This document shows, piece by piece, positions 46,666 to 57,199 of a stretch of 64,000 bases of DNA. Location of the stretch: assembly GCA_033065855.1 (NCBI GenBank), contig JAVXUO010002070.1, positions 124,001 through 188,000 of the forward strand. Reading direction: 5' to 3'. Both the position numbers and the translations under genes were made by a program. Source of the DNA: Escallonia rubra (lineage: Eukaryota > Streptophyta > Magnoliopsida > Escalloniales > Escalloniaceae). The notes beneath the pieces were generated by a model that was not told the DNA's origin, made no database searches, and worked only from the letters and a program-made list of their open reading frames with translations. Numbering within the stretch: position 1 is the first letter of the stretch; each line of letters begins with the position of its first letter.

Positions 46666-47094
46666 ATGCTATGAAATGGAACCTATACCTCCCATGGCCT
46701 CTATACGTGCCATGAAATATGTTGTTAGCTACTTGTTTTATTCTCTCACTCAACCATGTAAAACCAATCGTTTAAAACCAATGTAAAACCAATCGTTTAA
46801 ACAAGCATACACATTGTTGCATTGCATAGATACAATTACAAGTAAATTCGTGAAAAGGGTGCAAATGGATATGAAAATTTTGTGCAAAACCTACCTGAAA
46901 ATCAAGAGACCGCAAGATAGATCGGCGGTAGTGGCGGCGACGGTGGCGGTGGCAGGCTATATTCCGTCTGGGGTGGGTTGCCGAGGATGGTGACGGAGGT
47001 GGTGACGAAGGAAATATCGTCGATAAGAGTTAATAGAGAGACAGGGAGAGAGAAATGGGAGAAAGAAAAACATAAGGGGATCTGTGTTTTTTAG

Positions 47095-47425
47095 ACCTTT
47101 ACCGACGGAACACACCCGTTGGTAAACATCTGTCAGGAAAACTCTGCTTTCACCTACGGGTATTTTTACCGATGGAATTATTCCGTCGCCTCTATGTTTT
47201 TGAAAATCATCGAAAATTAAAAAAGCCTATAAAATATTTATCAACGGTACTTTTCGTCGGTAAAAAACCGTCGATGCAAAATCAGTCGGTAAAAAGATTT
47301 AACGACGGAGTGTTCCTTCGTTAAATATTTTTACCGACGGATTTTCATCGACAGTTTTTTCCGTCACTGAAATGGCTTTTAGCGACGGAATTTCTTCCGT
47401 CACTAAAAGTCCGTCGTTAAACCGT
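47095..47425. repeat. CACTA right subterminal repeats
   Basis: Repeated ACCGACGG, TTTTTACCGACGG and TTAGCGACGGAATT, partly inverted relative to each other. The forms differ somewhat from the left-end motifs (ACCGACGG against GCGACGG). Confidence 0.85.
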
Positions 47426-47911
47426 TCTTTTCTTGTAGTGAATATTTCATCAGATTCACATCAATTGAGCATGCTTCTACATGATTTATCTCTTAATTCA
47501 TGCTTAGATACATATTACATGATCCTACATAGTTTAATTACATGAAATCATGCAAAAATTGTTTTCCCCAAATTGCAAGAACTAGGGTTCTTTATTTGTG
47601 TCAAAATTTATTCAAATTGATCATGCAATTATATGTTTTATCTCTTCATTCATATTAACTTATGTGTATTACCTGCTTTTACATGATTCATTACATTCAA
47701 TTTGTTCTAAATTACATGAACTAGGGTTTATATATTTTCAAAAATTATTTAAAAATTCATTCATCTTTCGTTTGTTTAAACCTAAATTCATGTTGCATTA
47801 TCTTTCTATCAAACTTTCACATGATTTATAAATCCTAATTTTTTATTTTTCGCATTTTCATACATCTTACTTATGTTATTTCTCTTCCAAATTTGTTAGA
47901 CTGTTTCACGA

Positions 47912-49159
47912 ATGGCAAGAGAGAAACGTGTGCGCGCAAGTTCATCACGATCATGAGCCGCACCCGCTCCCGAGCCCGAGCCTGCCCCGGTAGAGTTTGA
48001 CCGCAACCGCTATCGGAACCGCGAGGCTCTAGACCGTTTCTCTGCACAAAACGCTTCCCCTCTGGCTCCAGGTTTGCATTTGGATACTCCACTTCTCTTC
48101 AGCATAGGTGTACTTAGAAACCTTCAAGATTGCTATCTAGACCGCCTTACTGATAGGAACACCATTCTATATTATCCTGATGCAATCCGCCTATTTTATG
48201 CAAATTTGACTTGGAGCATTTTCAGTGAGTCGTGTACACTCACATCTTATGTCTTTGTTCGGCGTATCTCACTCTCTCAGTCACGACTAGCCGACCTTCT
48301 AGACCTCCCCGACACTGGTTTCTCATTTACACTAGAGATGATTCCTGTCACCGGTCAATCACATTGGTTTGACCGACCTTTCTCCATCGAGGAGCAGCTT
48401 CAACACACACTTCACAGTCGACAGATTAGAGCTGCAAGCAAGCCCACCCTTCGTGACCTACCACCTCTTTCTCGACTATTCCATCATGTCATCGCTCATA
48501 ACATCGTCCCTAGAGCCGACGGTCTTTCATTTGTTTATTACTTAGACGTCCAGCTCTTGACCTTTTTCCGCTCGGGTACACCGATTAACCTCTCTCGTCT
48601 TATCATGTTGAACATGATTAGGAGCGCCTCTCATCCTGGCTTAGCTATACCTTACGACCTCCTAATCACTCGTATTTTTGCTGCCTTTGACATACCTCTT
48701 CTCTGTGAGTATATTGAGGTGACTCGGCACAACGTACTCGACTGCTCTACCCTTCGTAGGAAGGGACTTTTAGATGATCGTAGTCATTTCTTGCCTAAGC
48801 CGGACTTGGACGATGCTATGGATGATGATGATGAGGATGATGATGATGATGGGGGTGGTGATGATGATGCTGATGATGCTCATGGCCATGCCGGTGATGG
48901 GACTGATCGTGATCCACCTCCATTGGTCATTCCGAGCACTCATAAGGCGGGCACTTCTTCCGGTCCTTCCGCTACCGGATATGAGGCGATCCTAGCTCGA
49001 TTGGATACGATGCAGCAACAGATACATACCGGTTTCAGTCGAATGGATCTCGCTCACAGCCAGCTCAGTCGACACCTTTCTCGCTTTGAGGATTTCTGCG
49101 GTGTTCAGTGTCCTGCGGAGGATATTTTTCATCCACCACCTCCACCATCGGGTCCTTGA
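47912..49159 (+). pseudogene. env-position ORF of the copia element (plant-transposon-protein-like)
   Basis: The best start is ATG 47912 (MAREKRVRASSSRS); a single TGA at 47954-47956 interrupts it, after which 401 codons stay open to 49159. Features: an Arg/Glu/Pro-rich N-terminus, a globular part with VRRISLSQSRLADLLDLPD and PLSRLFHHVIAHNIVPR, and an Asp-rich tract at about 48792-48890. A C-terminal helix (MQQQIHTGFSRMDLAHSQL) precedes a proline run. It fits the 'putative plant transposon protein' family (Transposase_32-like) more than a membrane protein. I see no convincing signal peptide or transmembrane segment, so 'env' describes position only. Function unknown. Confidence 0.65.
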
Positions 49160-49706
49160 GACATTAGGACATGATTTGTATTCTATGCTTATATCTTTAG
49201 ACTTTATTATGTATTTCAAAACCTTGTCATGGATGATACTCATCGTATTGCATTTAAACTTGGATTGTGGTTTTAAAATTAACACTTTGTTTCACGTTTC
49301 TATTGTTGCACATCTGATCCATTAAGCTTCCTTTTATGTGCTATTATTACAAGTCTTGATACACCCTTTGATGGTTATTCAAGTACTTCTGTTTTCTTGG
49401 TTTTGAATGCCCTTTGTTGGCTATATTGATTCTCCATGGATGGATACATATTTTGATCACTTTCCCACAACACACACACCCTTGATCTTTTTCATGATGC
49501 CAAAAGGGGGAGGAAAATATTGTTGATTCATACTTGTGTGGGTTTATACTTGTGTGGATTTGAGGAGCATATATAGCTTAAGATAGGGGGAGCTTATCGT
49601 ATTAATTCTTCTTTTGACCCCTTATGGTTTATAATTGAGATTGTCATGCTTCTTTGCCTTTATTATCTTATATATCTCATATTATTTGAATCAATGTTTC
49701 TCATCA
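49160..49706 (+). other. 3' untranslated region of copia element
   Basis: AT-rich, no ORF; GATGCCAAAAGGGGGAGGAA at about 49497 is a purine-rich block that could be a secondary polypurine tract. Confidence 0.5.
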
Positions 49707-49722
49707 TAAAAAATGGGGAGAT
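49707..49722 (+). other. polypurine tract
   Basis: AAAAAATGGGGAGAT directly precedes the LTR start TGTTAACC. Confidence 0.85.
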
Positions 49723-50090
49723 TGTTAACCCCACGGTTATTTAACCTAGGATTATATTTGATTTTGATAACTAACATTAATGATTATGTTGTCTTAACTT
49801 GCATTGAGTTGATGAAGCAAAAGGTACAATCTCATACTCATGCAAACGGACTATTAGACGAGCAAACCATTCAAAGACTCTCAACGGAACGCATCAAAGA
49901 AGGAATTCGTCGATTGAATTTTACAATGCTTTTATTTCCTTCTTTGTAAACTAGACATATAGAGATGATCGTAACGATGACTATATACCTAGAACTTGCC
50001 CATAGGTTTTCTTTGCATGCATAAAAGTTTTTCATTCTTTGAAAACAAGGAAACTGCATTTTCTGGAATGCAGTCAACTTCATTGGAATG

Positions 50091-50279
50091 CAGTCGACTG
50101 CAAGTTGGGCAGTGAGGTATTACAGTCGACTGCATTCCAATGCAGTCGACTGCAATACTTCCAGTAGCCTATTACAGTCGACTGCATTGGATTACAGTCG
50201 ACTGCAAGTTGGAAATTTTGATTTTCCAACGGCTACTTTGGGAATACAGTCGACTGCAATGGCACATTACAGTCGACTA
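50091..50279 (+). promoter_or_regulatory. CAGTCGACTG palindrome array in LTR U3
   Basis: CAGTCGACTG at 50091, 50123, 50143, 50175, 50195 and 50247, a variant (CAGTCGACTA) at 50270, and a degenerate copy near 50071. Steps are 32, 20, 32, 20, 52 and 23 bp. Four sites are exactly 52 bp apart (50091, 50143, 50195, 50247). The array ends 63 bp before the TATA box, an enhancer-like position. The binding protein is unknown. Confidence 0.7.
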
Positions 50280-50341
50280 TATTTACCGTTTGGCGCATTT
50301 AATGCTCCACCTAACTCCAAATGGTCATATTTATTCCCAAC

Positions 50342-50350
50342 TCTATAAAT
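50342..50350 (+). promoter_or_regulatory. LTR TATA box
   Basis: CTATAAATA, 63 bp after the last palindrome. Transcription would start near 50375. Confidence 0.75.
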
Positions 50351-51089
50351 ACTCATCTTAGGCATAGTTTTGATTCATCAATTGCATTCAAAGCTCTCTT
50401 ATCTTTTATATTCTCAAAGATCAAAGCAATTGTTCAATCTCTCTTGGTTTTCATTATTTTCTCATCCATTTCAAGAGAGCATTTATTGTGAGCTTACATT
50501 TGAGAGATATACACTTCCATAAGTCATCATACACTCATCTCTCTTGTTCTAGAGCTTAAACTTGTACACATCTACTTCTTGAGAGTGAATCTGTGTACAC
50601 AATTCTTCATCTAAAGTTTCTTGTATCAAAGCTTAGGGTTGTCAAGCTTTGGAGCATTGGGATTGTAGCTTGTTCTTGATGTGGGCATAGCATCAAGGGA
50701 TTGTAAGATGTTCGATCTTGACCCGTAAGAAAGATCATACTAGTGGATTCTAGGGCCTTTCAAGGGACTTCCTTGAAGGGGTGGACGTAGGCTTGAGGGT
50801 ATTTCAAGCCGAACCATTTAAATCTCCTTATCAAGTATCTCTTAACCCTTCTCTCTTTACATTATCGTTTTATACTTGTGTTGAGATTGGTTAGTTTGCT
50901 TATTTGAGTTATTGTGTTTGAGGTTTGTTGTTTGTAGCCTTTCAAGTGTTATTCATATCTTCTTTAAGTTTGTAGTTTTTACTTGTTAATTTTTAAAGTA
51001 GTCTTAAAACCCTATTCACCCCCCCCCCCCACCCTCTAGGATTATCTTTTTGGTTTCAAGATGGAATATCTCGTGAATAAAGATAAAGG

Positions 51090-51171
51090 TAAGGAACCCG
51101 AAGAGGAATCAGATGGCGACTCCTGAATATCCTTATTTCAAGAATTTTTTTCGAGGGCGGTGTGCCACAAA
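51090..51171 (-). repeat. gypsy LTR start fragment
   Basis: In minus orientation it begins TGTGGCACACCGCCC and reads GGAGTCGCCATCTG, like the first ~80 bp of family F-type LTRs. The rest is missing; the copia 3' LTR abuts it. Confidence 0.55.
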
Positions 51172-51336
51172 TTGGTTCAGTGCAAGGGTTCCTAGCAACG
51201 ATGCACTCGCTCGTAATACAAAGTGCATGTGAAATCACCAATAGCACCTTTACGCTGCCGTCAGATCCTGCGGCGTAGTATCGACAAGAAGATGGTGCCT
51301 ACTCATACTGCAGTCCTACTTAGCCATCATAGCCAC
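51172..51336 (-). repeat. 3' LTR of degraded copia element, left part
   Basis: GGTTCCTAGCAACGATGC matches GGCTCCTAGTAATGATGC at about 58507 in the 5' LTR. It continues after the solo LTR at 54174. Confidence 0.6.
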
Positions 51337-54173
51337 TGTAATACCCCGCACCTAGAATACGATTTACGGTGAATCTTAGAATTTTAGTTATTCCTTTAGT
51401 GACAGTTGTGGAAATATACATTAATTGGGGTCTTTAGAGACGATTATCACCAACGGTATTGATTATGACCTTTAGCGACCATTAATAATGCTTTTAAGCT
51501 TGCAAGTTAATGAGATGGGAAGAATGTAATGCCCTGAACATTTTTATTTTTAACCTTAATCTAAGACTATTGTGATCTTTTAAAAGGAATGTGAGTGAGA
51601 TGAGACCACTAGCTAAGTGTGGGGGGTCTTTAGAATTATTCCAACCTAGAGCAACCATATATAAAGGAAGTCTTAAGATGACAGCCGTCCTAGCAGATCT
51701 GCCAGCCCTTGTTTCCCTTGAAAAAGGAGAGAGAAGGGAGGGGAAAACCAAGCAGGGCAAAGAGAAATTCAAGGTAATGAAATCTCTAAACTCTTTCTTT
51801 AGTTTAGCCATGAATTTAGATGTTATATATGTTTTTGTTGTGAAATTGGTAGCTTTTGTGGGTGTGTTTGAGAAGAAGGCTGCTATAGAGCAGTATAAGA
51901 GTGGGTTACGATTTTTCTCATATCTCCTTTATTTCAAATCCAATTGAGATGATTTTACACTTTCTAAAACCTCATTGTGTCTTCTTCAACTTTTTAGTTT
52001 CGAGTTTTCTCAGAATTCCATGTTTGAAAATTGAAAAATGACCTTAAAGTCAATTCACTGTAGAAGTCCAGAATTTTTACTTTCTAGCAGTTGCTTCGAT
52101 TTGTCATAGAAAATTAATTAATAATGGGATGTTTGTGAAATTTATATTTCTAGAAACCTCATAAAGTCCTCTTTAACTTTGTAGTTTTTCATTTTCTGAG
52201 ATTCATAGTTTTTCTACTATAAAATCATAAAAAAACTGGTCTACACAGAGATGTGCTGTTTTGATCAGCCATTTCGATTTACTGTAGAGAAGTCATTACT
52301 CATTGGATTTTTTTGACCCTTATATTTTTTAAAACATTAGAAAGTCTACTTTAACTTTTTAGTTTTGATATTTCTAAAATTCGTCACATTTCAGGCTCAA
52401 AATGGTTAATGTCCAAAACTAGGGTTTGCTGAAAAAATGATGTTTCTAGAATTATAGATTATTCCATTTCCCAATACTTTTTAAGCCATTTTTTAGCATA
52501 TTTGGGCAAAGTGCAAAATTGAAACAAGTCTTATTTTTTTGAAACCTTTGATGTAGAAATTTATGGGATTTTTCTAGGCATGCAAAATGCCTGAAACAAT
52601 CTTATTTTGAAAATAGGCTTTTGAACTCTTTGATATAATAAACAAAATTACTTTTATCCATAAATTTTACAGTGATCTAAACATACTGAGACGCTTGAGC
52701 ATCTAAAATTTCGTGATATTTTGGTGCCGTTTGGATATAATTTGGAATAGGAACCTTAGCACTCAATTTAAGGAACGGTTTAGTCTTCCGAATGGAGAAT
52801 TCCCAAAAAGGCCATTTTTGTCCGAAAAACCCACCTAGTTATTTAAAAGGACGTTTTGAGTTATATTGGGTGTGTAACGGTACGTTAGGCGTCAGGGGTA
52901 ATTTGATAATTTTACATAAGTCTAGGAGTATTTTTGTAATTTTGTGCACTAGGGGGAAATTTAGCATCTAGGCATGATTGACCGGCAATAAATAACATAT
53001 GTTTATTGTTTAGGTTTCGATAGACGAGCTAGGGCATGTTTGGGAATAAGAACCAGAACCGCTTAGCTATCCAGGTAAGTACCCCTGCCATATTTCTCCG
53101 TATACCCTATTTTCCGTATATGTATAAATGATTTGTTCCAATTAGAAGTTTTGAAGCCTTTCACACGCTAATGCTTTTGTGTAAATTGGTTGATGAGAAA
53201 ATGCATAAAAATGACATGGAATGTTGCTATGAGTAGTGTTTTAAAGTTGGCTTATGTTGAATGAGACAGTATTTCTGACTTGGTTGTTGCGCCCTATATC
53301 CACGGGGAAAGTTGGATTATTGGGTCCTGGTCAACGGGACGATACGTTGACGCACAGTACTGTTGCTCGTGGTTCGCCCTTGCGTCCACAATATGTATCC
53401 CGGATGAATGAGGGATTGTGGGCCCTAGTCAGAGGGGCGCATACCCTGACCGAATAATATTTATCCCAGGTGGAGTAGGGATTGTGGGCCCTAGTCTGGG
53501 GGGAATGTACACTGACCGCAACATACTTAAGTTATGACGAACTGTGATAGTTATTAATGAGCCTTCTTAATGTCATGCTCCTATTCTGAGAATCTTGGAT
53601 GAATTGCTTTCATAAATTAGATATATGTATAGTATCTCTTGTGAAAATGTTTAGCAGTTTTAAATGGAAGAAAACCATGGCATGTTTTTATGAATCCCAA
53701 AACCTATTTTAGGGATATGGCATGTGTATTTACTGGCCCCCAGCTCACCCCTTTTATTAAATGTTTTCAGGTGATCACCTAGATGAACCTGAGTACTATG
53801 AGGGTAATGAGAATGAAGCCGTATAAGATGCTCATTAGGAAGTTGATTTAAGTTCCTTGAGACATTATAGTACTGCTGGTTTATTTCTAGAATTGTTTGT
53901 AGCTTAAATCCATGATGTTTCTTTTAAATAAATTATTTCAGTCATTATGGGGAATTCAGTAAAGATAATTTGGAGAGATCTGTAAGGAACTCTTTAGAAG
54001 TCATATTATGGTGTTAGTTAATGCATGACTCTAGAATTGTGGACATGTATAATTTATTTAATGACTGATATAATTTATTTAGGCCTGGCAGAACCCTAGA
54101 TAGTTGTCTGAATGGGTCTGCGGCCGGTCACGTGCCTAGCACACGGGCATACCCGTGGGTTCGGGTCGTGACA
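51337..54173 (+). repeat. Tekay-like solo LTR, 2837 bp
   Basis: It starts TGTAATACCCCGC and ends GGGTTCGGGTCGTGACA. Flanks GCCAC (51332-51336) and GCCAG (54174-54178) match at 4 of 5 bases. A TATA box lies near 51656 (CATATATAAAGG). Internal repeats include a GGTAATTTGATAATTTTACA type tract (52.9 kb) and three ~66-bp units (53.3-53.5 kb). No coding sequence. Confidence 0.85.
53290..53525 (+). repeat. three ~66-bp tandem repeats in solo LTR
   Basis: Units share GGATTGTGGGCCCTAGTC, then a GG-rich step, then CTGACCGCA or similar. The first unit is the most diverged (GGATTATTGGGTCCTGGTC). Confidence 0.8.
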
Positions 54174-54465
54174 GCCAGCGTGGGCGCAGGTGCATGTACG
54201 GTGCACTGAACATGTGCGAAGGCATGGTCATGCCCACTTTTTCTTAGTAGAACAATGGACCGGACACCTATATGCCCACAACCTTTTTCATTTCTAAAAC
54301 AATGTAGGAATCAACATTCAAACCTTTGGAATTCCTTATTTATCAAATTTGAGACAATATATTTTCCTTAACCACTTAATGAAAATAAGTGTATCTTTTT
54401 TAACATTACACCTCGTAGTGTAAACTTTAGAATCCAATGGTCCAATATTGAAAATTTTCCTCCAA
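54174..54465 (-). repeat. 3' LTR of degraded copia element, right part
   Basis: It matches 58560-58860: GCGAAGGCATG, then CATTCAAACCTTTG and CCAATATTGAAAATTTT. Together with 51172-51336 it is the partner of the LTR at 58081. Confidence 0.7.
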
Positions 54466-55740
54466 TTTCCTCCAATCTCCAAAACTAGAATCTTTGACAT
54501 TTTTTAAACATAGAAAATGCACCTCTCTCTATCGTTTAGTAGGCCCTACAAAAGTAAGAGGTGTCTTTCAACTTAAATCTTTACCATATAGCAATAAAGT
54601 CAATCAGAATTCAAAGTAGCCTTAGCCTTGTACTAAGAATCCTTGGTGATTGATCATCAATACTATGTATAACACTTCAACCAAAATTTCCAATACAAGC
54701 TCAAATTTCATAAAAAAAGCACTAGTTCCCGTACTTATATAGGTAAATCTAGTAAGGTCCACTTGTATGACTTCCACCCTCCTTTAAGGATCTAGATTTA
54801 TTAAATGAATATTTTACACCCACCTCTTGTCCTCCATACAAGTATGCACTAACTTGAGATGACGTGATTATCAAAGTCTTCATCTTTTAGTACTTTTGTG
54901 GCTATAAATATAATGTGTTTTTTCAATGAACTAGAACACCAGAAGTTACTCAAATGTCTATTGGTTTCCAAGTGCATGATAGCTCTCATTTTATGAGATT
55001 TAAACCGATCACCCTTGAAGTCTCCCACAATCCATCCCTTCCTAGGCCTTTCATAACAGGATCCACCAAATTAACTTTGGACTTCACATAGCTAATAGTG
55101 GCAACTCCTTTGCTAAGTTGTTCTGTTACATAGCTATATCTTAGACTTATGCGTGTAGACTTTCAATTATACAGCTTACACTATGCCCGCGTTAATGCTA
55201 TCACGTTATCACATAATACAAAAATAACAGGCAATTACTTAGGCCAGTGAGGAATCTCTATTAGCAGGTCTTTAAGCTATTATGGCTCCTTTATTGCTAT
55301 TGCCAAAGTAATAAACTCAGACTCATACGCAAATCAAAGTTTGCTTCTTAGAGTATAATAAATAGTACCTCCATCCATGGTAAAAACACAATCACTTGTG
55401 GACTTTAATCATCAGAGTCTGAGATCCAATTTGCATTTGTGTACCCTTTGTAATAATGCTGGAAATTCCTTCTAAGTTAATGCAAACTCCATCGTGCCAT
55501 TAAGATACTTAAGTACCCTAAACACCGTATTTTAATGGACTTGTCTGGTGTTATGAGTAAACCTACTCAAAACACCAACCGCAAAGGCTATCTGGTCGCT
55601 TAAACTGCATGACATACATAAAACTGCTAATGACACTGGAATATTCCAGTTGTGAAGCACTTTTCTTTCAGTTACTCTTAACTTGATAAAAGTGTCATAT
55701 GGGGTAGTAACTTAGGTACAATCCTCGTGATTTAATTTCT
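54466..55740 (-). pseudogene. copia RNase H end and 3' region
   Basis: The minus strand at about 55.2-55.0 kb reads ISLRYSYVTEQLSKGV, then ISYVKSKVNLVDPVMKGL and LWETSRVIGLNLI, the C-terminal RNase H and end-of-pol pattern. Many stops. Confidence 0.7.
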
Positions 55741-56165
55741 TTAATACCTTCTTAATAATGAGATTGTGACAAATAATAGAATCAAGGATCTAACGATATT
55801 CATTCCCAAAATTACATTGGCTTTCCCCATGTCCTTCATATAAGAAGATGAATATTTAAATTCCTTGGTTTCCAACACAATATCCAGATTCATACAAAAT
55901 ATTATTATATCATCAATATAGAAACATATTACAACCCCATGTTCGTTTTCAAACTTAGTATAAATGCATTTATCACATTCATCTATTCTAAATTCATGGG
56001 ATATAACGGCTTTGTCAAATCGATCATGCCACTGCTCAGGAGTTTGTTTTAAGCCATACAAAGATTTGATAAGCTTACAAACCTTAGTTTCTTGGCCCTT
56101 TATACAAAACCTTTCCATAAACATCTCCTCCTCAAACACCATTTAGGAATTCAGTCTTGACATCC
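55741..56165 (-). pseudogene. copia reverse transcriptase fragment
   Basis: The open frame 56142-55741 reads VCKLIKSLYGLKQTPEQW, FRIDECDKCIYTKF and FYIDDIIIF (catalytic motif with YIDD). Just upstream, MDVKTEFLNG is out of frame by one base. Confidence 0.85.
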
Positions 56166-57199
56166 ATTGGTGTATAACTACTTTATTGACAATAATCTTA
56201 TAGTGCTAATTTTAGCTACCGAAGCACATGTGTCAAAATAGTCAATTGGCTACAAGTCTTGCTTTATATTTATCAATGGGTTTGTCAGGCTTAAGCTTTT
56301 ACTTAAAGTCCTATTCTTCCTCTCGGCATACCATTCTGTTGAGGATTATATGGAGCAGTAACTTGGTGAATAATTCTTCAAGTTTCAAATTAATCATCAA
56401 AGGAGAGCTATTCACCTCCCCTATCCATAATATTTTAATCTAACAATCTAGTTAGTTCTCTAGTAACGCTTTGTAAATTTTGAATTTATCTAAATCTTCA
56501 TCCTTATCCTTTGCGGTATATATATGCATGAACAATTGTCTATAAACATAATAGAATATAATATCTTTTACTACCTCTAGTTAGATGACCTTTCAAATCA
56601 CATAAGTCCGAGGGTACTAGTTCTAACAGTTGTGTTTTCATTTCAACCCCTTGAAAAGGTTTCCTGGCAACTTTTGATTTTATGCAAATTGACTATTTTT
56701 TCTAAACTAGATGAAGTATGCTAAGGTATTAACCTGGAGTTAATCATACTCTATATATGCTTATAGTTAACATGTCCTGTTCTAGAATGTCATAACTCAA
56801 ATGAAACAACTATATAAGCAAATGTAGAATATTAATTATAGTAAGCTTGACAAGGCATTGGTTACATAGCCCTTCCCAACATAGTTTCCACTCTTAGACA
56901 GAATAACACTATCTACCTCAAATAGAATCTTGAAACCAAATTTGTGAAGCAAAATAATAGACACAAGATTATTCCACGAGAACATGTGCCCTTCAAAGTC
57001 AACTTCTTGCCAAGGAGAGATCTAACACTATATTCCTTTGCCCATGACTTTAGCAATTGACGAGCATTCTATATAGAGATATTGTCCATTCGCTATCGGC
57101 TTGAATCCTTGAATGAGTTCCTATTCTTAGCAATGTGCTTTGTTGCTCTGGAGTTTTTCCACCACTCATCATTATCTCCCACCATGTTGGCTTAAAAGA
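56166..57199 (-). pseudogene. copia integrase and protease remnants
   Basis: The minus strand near 56.35 kb reads PYNPQQNGMP with the following ERKNRT-type residues shifted, the integrase Glu region. Around 57.1 kb it reads NDEWWKNSRATKH, the start of the protease. Heavily decayed. Confidence 0.6.

Larger units (their letters stand above)
43648..47440. mobile_element. CACTA (En/Spm-like) element, 3793 bp
   Basis: It begins CACTACAAGGAATAAGGC and ends with the complement of CACTACAAGAAAAGAACGG. An exact 3-bp duplication AAT flanks it (43645-43647, 47441-47443). Both ends hold many subterminal copies of TTAGCGACGGA and related forms, often as palindromes. No transposase (TNPA/TNPD) is visible, so it is non-autonomous. 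It carries a piece of a B3-domain gene and other captured-looking sequence. Confidence 0.93.
43535..47899 (+). other. putative intron before env-position ORF
   Basis: A donor-like GTATGTAATT at 43535 and an acceptor CTCTTCCAAATTTGTTAG ending at 47899, 12 bases before the ORF start at 47912. Without the CACTA insertion the intron would be about 570 bp. Splicing is not shown by the genomic sequence. Confidence 0.35.
37728..51058 (+). mobile_element. SIRE/Maximus-like Ty1/copia element
   Basis: Truncated 5' LTR, primer site, gag, pol, an extra ORF in env position, polypurine tract and full 3' LTR follow in order on one strand. The length is about 13.3 kb, including a 3.8-kb CACTA insertion. Long gag, long 3' region and an extra ORF after pol are typical of the SIRE/Maximus lineage. 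It is inactive: the 5' U3 is lost and pol has several lesions. Confidence 0.88.
49723..51058 (+). repeat. 3' LTR of SIRE-like element (1336 bp)
   Basis: It starts TGTTAACCCCACGG and ends CTTTTTGGTTTCA. It carries the palindrome array (50091-50279), a TATA box (50342-50350) and a C-run at about 51019. It is the only full LTR of this element. Confidence 0.9.

Noticed and set aside
48774-48995. Met-rich 73-codon frame
   Set aside because: Shadow of the Asp-rich tract (GAT read as ATG) of the 47912-49159 ORF.
51525-54173. Alternative LTR start at TGTAATGCCCTGAAC (51525)
   Set aside because: The 5-base flank does not match the right flank, whereas a start at 51337 gives GCCAC/GCCAG.
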